Positions 6,759-8,965 of a stretch of 8,965 bases of DNA are shown in pieces. Source of the stretch: Gemmatimonadota bacterium (GTDB lineage Bacteria > Gemmatimonadota > Gemmatimonadetes > Gemmatimonadales > Gemmatimonadaceae); assembly GCA_947457715.1 (NCBI GenBank), contig CANGXK010000084.1:1-8965 (forward strand), written 5' to 3'. Within the stretch, counting starts at the first letter, position 1; the number at the start of each line of letters is the position of its first letter. The notes beneath the pieces are model-generated. The model saw only the letters and a program-made list of their open reading frames with translations, was not told where the DNA came from and did no database searches. Made by a program: the position numbers and the translations under genes.

Positions 6759-6972
6759 ACCGTGCACCTCCCAGATCGAAGCCCACGACGGGCGCGAACG
6801 AGAGACACGGTGTCGATCGACTCCAGCAGCACACCTCCGCAGGACTGAGCCTGACGCGAGGGCCGAAGGGTGGGACCGGCGTCGCTGCCGGCCCGCTTCT
6901 CAATTGTGAAGCCGGAATCGCTCCCGCCTTCAAAGCTGCCGACGAGACCACCGCGACAGAGGTAACCCCATG
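6700..6972 (-). promoter_or_regulatory. Long structured 5' leader of the infC operon
   Basis: This part of the 343-base gap (6700-7042) carries no recognised protein gene beyond the short leader frame. The RNA shows a stable hairpin at 6894-6872 (GGG and CCGGC pairing with GCCGG and CCC, one bulge, loop AGCGAC). A weaker pairing GGTGT/ACACC is at 6835-6831 with 6813-6809. The terminator is near its end. Two alternative pairings stand out: GGAGTC at 6824-6819 is complementary to GACTCC in the terminator 5' arm (6748-6743), a possible antiterminator; and CTGGAG at 6713-6708, which holds the infC ribosome binding site, is complementary to CTCCAG of the hairpin (6743-6738). The layout suggests attenuation, possibly controlled by L20, IF-3 or leader translation. 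No known leader family was recognised. Confidence 0.5.
6717..6752 (-). terminator. Intrinsic terminator or attenuator in the infC leader
   Basis: Read on the minus strand, CGCGGACTCC (6752-6743) pairs with GGGGTTCGCG (6738-6729) across a TCCA loop. This gives ten pairs counting G-U pairs, followed directly by TTTTTGTTTCTT (6728-6717). This is a textbook Rho-independent terminator. It lies 17-20 bases before the infC start codon and about 215-250 bases after the predicted promoter, so its natural reading is a transcription attenuator of the infC-rpmI-rplT-pheST operon. It is too far (over 290 bases) from the upstream hydrolase stop to be a simple end-of-gene terminator, although it would also stop read-through from there. 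Confidence 0.85.
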
Positions 6973-7000
6973 AACCTAGACGCTCGACGCACAACGTCAA
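6973..7000 (-). promoter_or_regulatory. Predicted sigma70-type promoter of the infC operon
   Basis: On the minus strand TTGACG (7000-6995) and TAGGTT (6978-6973) are separated by 16 bases. They match the -35 box at five of six positions and the TAnnnT core of the -10 box. Transcription would start near 6966, giving a leader of about 267 nt before the infC AUU. The site lies in the non-coding gap after the hydrolase stop at 7043, where a promoter for the translation cluster is expected. Confidence 0.6.
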
Positions 7001-7042
7001 GGGGCATCGCCAGTTCCGTTCGCGATTCTCCCCGGGGGATCC

Positions 7043-7918
7043 TCAGTCCACGAGGCGGTACGCCTTGCCGTCGTGCCGCACCCGCCCGAAGCCCACCGTG
7101 GCATCGTGTTCGAAGATCAGCATCCAGTCCTCCCGGAGGGCATCGGCCAGCAAGGCCCGCTTCGACTCGAGGGTCACCAACGGCTCCACGTCGTACCCCA
7201 TGATCCACGGGAGCGGCAGATGATGCGACGTCGGGACAACATCACCCAGAAAGCAGGCCGTCTCGCCGCCCGACCGCAGGATGACGCTCTGATGATGCGG
7301 GGTATGCCCCGGCGTCAGACGCACGGAAATGCCGGGCACAATCTCCCGGTCGCCCGAGATGAAGTCGAACCGGTCGGCCGCGACGATCGGGGCCCAATTG
7401 GGCGGAAAATAGCTAGCGGACGTCCGCTCGTTCGGATGCTCGGCATAGGCGCGCTCGCCCGCCTGCACGACGAATCGCGCATTCGGAAAGGCCGACTGCA
7501 CCTCACCCGCCGGATTGCGCCACGTGTTTCCTCCCGCGTGATCGAAGTGCAGATGCGTATTGATCACCAGCGTCACGTCGTCAGGAGTAAACCCGGCCTC
7601 GCGGATTCCGTCCTCGAGCGCCGTACGCCCATCGGCACCTTCGTTCTCGACCCCATAAATCTCGTGGAACTTGGGATTCTCCTTGTTGCCGAGCCCCGTG
7701 TCGATCAGCACCAGACCGTCGTCGTGCTCAACGAGGAGGCAGCGCATCCCGAGCGGAATGCGGTTCTTCCCATCGGCCGCCAGCCGGCGCTCCCAGAGCG
7801 TCTTGGGCACCACGCCAAACATGGCGCCGCCATCGAGTTGCTGCCCGCCGGCCTGAATCGCATGCATTCGCCAGCGGCCGAGCGTACGGGTTTCGAGCAA
7901 GGGATGCGGAAAGCTCAC
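7043..7918 (-). CDS. Metallo-beta-lactamase-fold hydrolase (lactonase/YtnP-like)
   Basis: From the GTG at 7918 the product is 291 residues, cytoplasmic, with no signal peptide. The two-metal site of the family is complete: HLHFDH (His122, His124, Asp126, His127), His205 in PGHTPHH, Asp226 in FLGDVVPTSHH, and His271 in FEHD. The layout, including LVIDTG-like LVLIDTGLG near 70-77, SAFPNARFVVQ and the WIMGYDVEP segment, matches the MBL subgroup containing YtnP-type and AHL-lactonase-like enzymes. The substrate cannot be told from sequence; ester, lactone or thioester hydrolysis is plausible. The start codon overlaps the stop of the upstream exonuclease gene (GTGA), and GAGGA lies about ten bases before it, so this GTG is preferred over the ATG at 7864. 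The frame continues to 8374, but only as a shadow of the exonuclease gene. Confidence 0.88.
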   Translation of the reverse strand: MSFPHPLLETRTLGRWRMHAIQAGGQQLDGGAMFGVVPKTLWERRLAADGKNRIPLGMRCLLVEHDDGLVLIDTGLGNKENPKFHEIYGVENEGADGRTALEDGIREAGFTPDDVTLVINTHLHFDHAGGNTWRNPAGEVQSAFPNARFVVQAGERAYAEHPNERTSASYFPPNWAPIVAADRFDFISGDREIVPGISVRLTPGHTPHHQSVILRSGGETACFLGDVVPTSHHLPLPWIMGYDVEPLVTLESKRALLADALREDWMLIFEHDATVGFGRVRHDGKAYRLVD

Positions 7919-8859
7919 GCGATGTGGTCCTCGGAAGCGGGGAGCGGGCGGGCGCGACGCCGACGGTCGCTGGCGGACTGGCGACGCCGGGAGGCGGGTG
8001 CGGACAGCAGTTGCTCGAGGGCGGGCCAGGAATGCACGCCCTCGTCCTCCGCAATGCGGAGCATGCGAACGAGCGCTTGCGCGGTGGCGACGGCATCGCC
8101 GTCGGCACGGTGGCGCGAGGCGATCTCGATGCCGAAATGGCGTGTGACGTGGTCGAGGGATTTGCGGGGCAGCGACGGCAGAAGCACGCGCGCCAGCCGG
8201 ACCGTACACAGCTTGGGACCAGCCAGCCGATGCCCGATCCCCCGCTCGAGTTCTTCGCTCACGAAGCGCCAGTCGAACGCCGCGTTGTGTGCGGTGAATA
8301 CCTGTCCGGCCAGGCGCTCGACCACCTGGGGGGCCACCTCGCGGAACGTGGGTTGGTCTTTCACCATCTCCCACGAAATCTGCGTGAGCTGCGTGATGTA
8401 CGGCGGAATCGGGCGCTGCGGATTGACCAGCTGCGCGAACACGTCGACCACCTCGCCACCGCGCACTTGGGCGATGGCGATTTCCGTGATCCGATCGCCG
8501 GCGCTGGTGCCGGTGGTCTCCACATCAACCACCGCGAAGGCCACATCGAGGAGCGAGCCCGAGGAACACGCCACGGTCCCTTCCGCCGGAGCCGCTGCGG
8601 TCGGCTCGCTCCCGGCCGCCAGCGACCAGTGCCCGCTCGGCAGGCGCATGAACTCCGGGTGGCTCGAGAGCAGCGCGACCGCCATTCGCTCGGCCGCATC
8701 GGCCTGCAAGCGGTCGATGCGACACACGTCGCACATCAGCGTGACGGGGTCGAGGGGGCCGGAGGCGAGTCGCTGAGCGGCGCGCGCCGAGAGCGTGGTG
8801 GGTCGAGACATATCAGGGAACATAGCGGGGGTCACCGAGCCGCTGGCAAAACGGTTCAC
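7915..8859 (-). CDS. DEDDh-family 3'-5' exonuclease (DnaQ/PolC epsilon-like)
   Basis: The product is 314 residues from the GTG at 8859. The exonuclease domain (about 107-275) has all DEDDh residues: Exo I VVDVETTG (Asp112, Glu114), Exo II AHNAAFDWRF (Asp196), Exo III HRADGDAVATA (His250, Asp255). It is related to the proofreading epsilon subunit and PolC exonuclease, but free-standing; its role in replication, repair or RNA trimming is not fixed by sequence. An N-terminal module (about 25-82, with AERMAVALLSSHPEFMRLPSGHWSLA) resembles the winged-helix-like part seen before some bacterial DnaQ-like domains, joined by an Ala/Ser/Glu linker. The tail (about 288-308) is Arg-rich. Start choice is uncertain: GTG 8859 has AAAGGTAGG upstream, while ATG at 8823 and 8811 lack a good site but would sit better behind the Rex operator. 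The stop overlaps the hydrolase start. Confidence 0.9.
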   Translation of the reverse strand: MNRFASGSVTPAMFPDMSRPTTLSARAAQRLASGPLDPVTLMCDVCRIDRLQADAAERMAVALLSSHPEFMRLPSGHWSLAAGSEPTAAAPAEGTVACSSGSLLDVAFAVVDVETTGTSAGDRITEIAIAQVRGGEVVDVFAQLVNPQRPIPPYITQLTQISWEMVKDQPTFREVAPQVVERLAGQVFTAHNAAFDWRFVSEELERGIGHRLAGPKLCTVRLARVLLPSLPRKSLDHVTRHFGIEIASRHRADGDAVATAQALVRMLRIAEDEGVHSWPALEQLLSAPASRRRQSASDRRRRARPLPASEDHIA

Positions 8860-8871
8860 GGCCGCCTACCT

Positions 8872-8889
8872 TTGTGAAGTATTTCACAA
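8872..8889. promoter_or_regulatory. Rex operator (ROP box)
   Basis: TTGTGAAGTATTTCACAA is a perfect inverted repeat TTGTGAA-N4-TTCACAA, the known consensus for the NADH/NAD+-sensing repressor Rex. It ends 15 bases before the rex GTG and lies 12 bases upstream of the divergent exonuclease GTG. It therefore probably gives Rex autoregulation and may also control the exonuclease-hydrolase pair. The -10 and -35 boxes around it could not be placed with confidence. Confidence 0.9.
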
Positions 8890-8904
8890 GCCACCGACTC
8901 TGCC

Positions 8905-8965
8905 GTGAAGCGCATCGCCGATTCGACCGTACGCCGCCTTTCGATGTACCTGCGGTACCTCGAAG
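8905..8965 (+). CDS. rex: Redox-sensing transcriptional repressor Rex, first 20 codons
   Basis: This is the only plus-strand gene, running off the right edge. GTG at 8905 opens MKRIADSTVRRLSMYLRYLE, which matches the conserved Rex N-terminus at the start of the winged-helix DNA-binding domain (pattern xxAxxRRLxxYxRYLxxL). An in-frame stop 30 bases upstream (8875) leaves GTG as the only ordinary start; no Shine-Dalgarno is seen, so weak or leaderless initiation is possible. Rex dimers sense NADH through a C-terminal Rossmann domain (outside this window) and repress respiration and fermentation genes. The perfect Rex box just upstream independently supports the identification despite the short visible stretch. 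Confidence 0.88.
   Translation, partial: MKRIADSTVRRLSMYLRYLE

Noticed and set aside
6700..6951. An 84-codon N-terminal extension of IF-3 from GTG 6951
   Set aside because: The frame is open, but the translated extension has no IF-3 similarity, has odd composition, no ribosome binding site, and crosses an intrinsic terminator. The ATT start fits family length and has a good Shine-Dalgarno.
7024..7042. C/G block just after the hydrolase stop, considered as a terminator
   Set aside because: CCCCGGGG leaves no usable loop and no T-tract follows, so it is not a credible intrinsic terminator.
7919..8374. Extension of the MBL hydrolase frame upstream of 7918
   Set aside because: It lies wholly inside the exonuclease gene in another frame. 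The extra residues are Arg/Pro/Ala-rich shadow sequence, and the GTG at 7918 gives a family-length protein with a coupling overlap.
1..8965. Search for mobile elements, CRISPR repeats, tRNA genes or a novel defence or biosynthetic system
   Set aside because: No transposase, integrase, direct repeat array, tRNA-like cloverleaf or unexplained multi-gene cassette was seen; almost every base is accounted for by conserved housekeeping genes.

Overview
The window is a GC-rich bacterial chromosome segment carrying ordinary housekeeping genes. Nearly all genes lie on the minus strand, so they read from high to low coordinates. The gene order (infC-rpmI-rplT-pheS-pheT-coiled coil-zapA-RNA gap-rny), the RNase Y and Rex homologues, and the GC-rich codon use suggest a Gram-negative, non-enteric lineage. 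My best guess is Gemmatimonadota or a relative. That is an impression from protein flavour and synteny, not a proven assignment.

Layout in the direction of transcription. At the right edge the first 20 codons of rex (plus strand) begin, next to a perfect Rex operator palindrome at 8872-8889. Divergent from rex is a two-gene unit (8859 to 7043): a DEDDh 3'-5' exonuclease and a metallo-beta-lactamase-fold hydrolase joined by a GTGA overlap. A 343-base gap (6700-7042) then carries a sigma70-like promoter, a long leader with a textbook intrinsic terminator or attenuator, and a short leader reading frame with a strong ribosome binding site. Next is the translation cluster: infC (apparently starting at AUU), rpmI, rplT, pheS and pheT. 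From pheS onward the genes pheT, a coiled-coil gene and zapA are joined by overlapping stop and start codons. Between zapA and rny lies a 250-base gap that folds into a long hairpin of about 190 nt. By position, size and shape it is a 6S RNA (ssrS) candidate. The window ends inside rny (RNase Y), which lacks its C-terminal HD domain here.

Together the main cluster links translation initiation (IF-3), the large ribosomal subunit (L35, L20), phenylalanine charging (PheST), Z-ring assembly (ZapA plus a possible ZapB-like partner), global transcription control (6S RNA) and mRNA turnover (RNase Y). I found no mobile element, CRISPR array, tRNA, rRNA or defence system. The points most worth a second look are regulatory: the infC leader, the AUU start, the 6S candidate and the Rex box.
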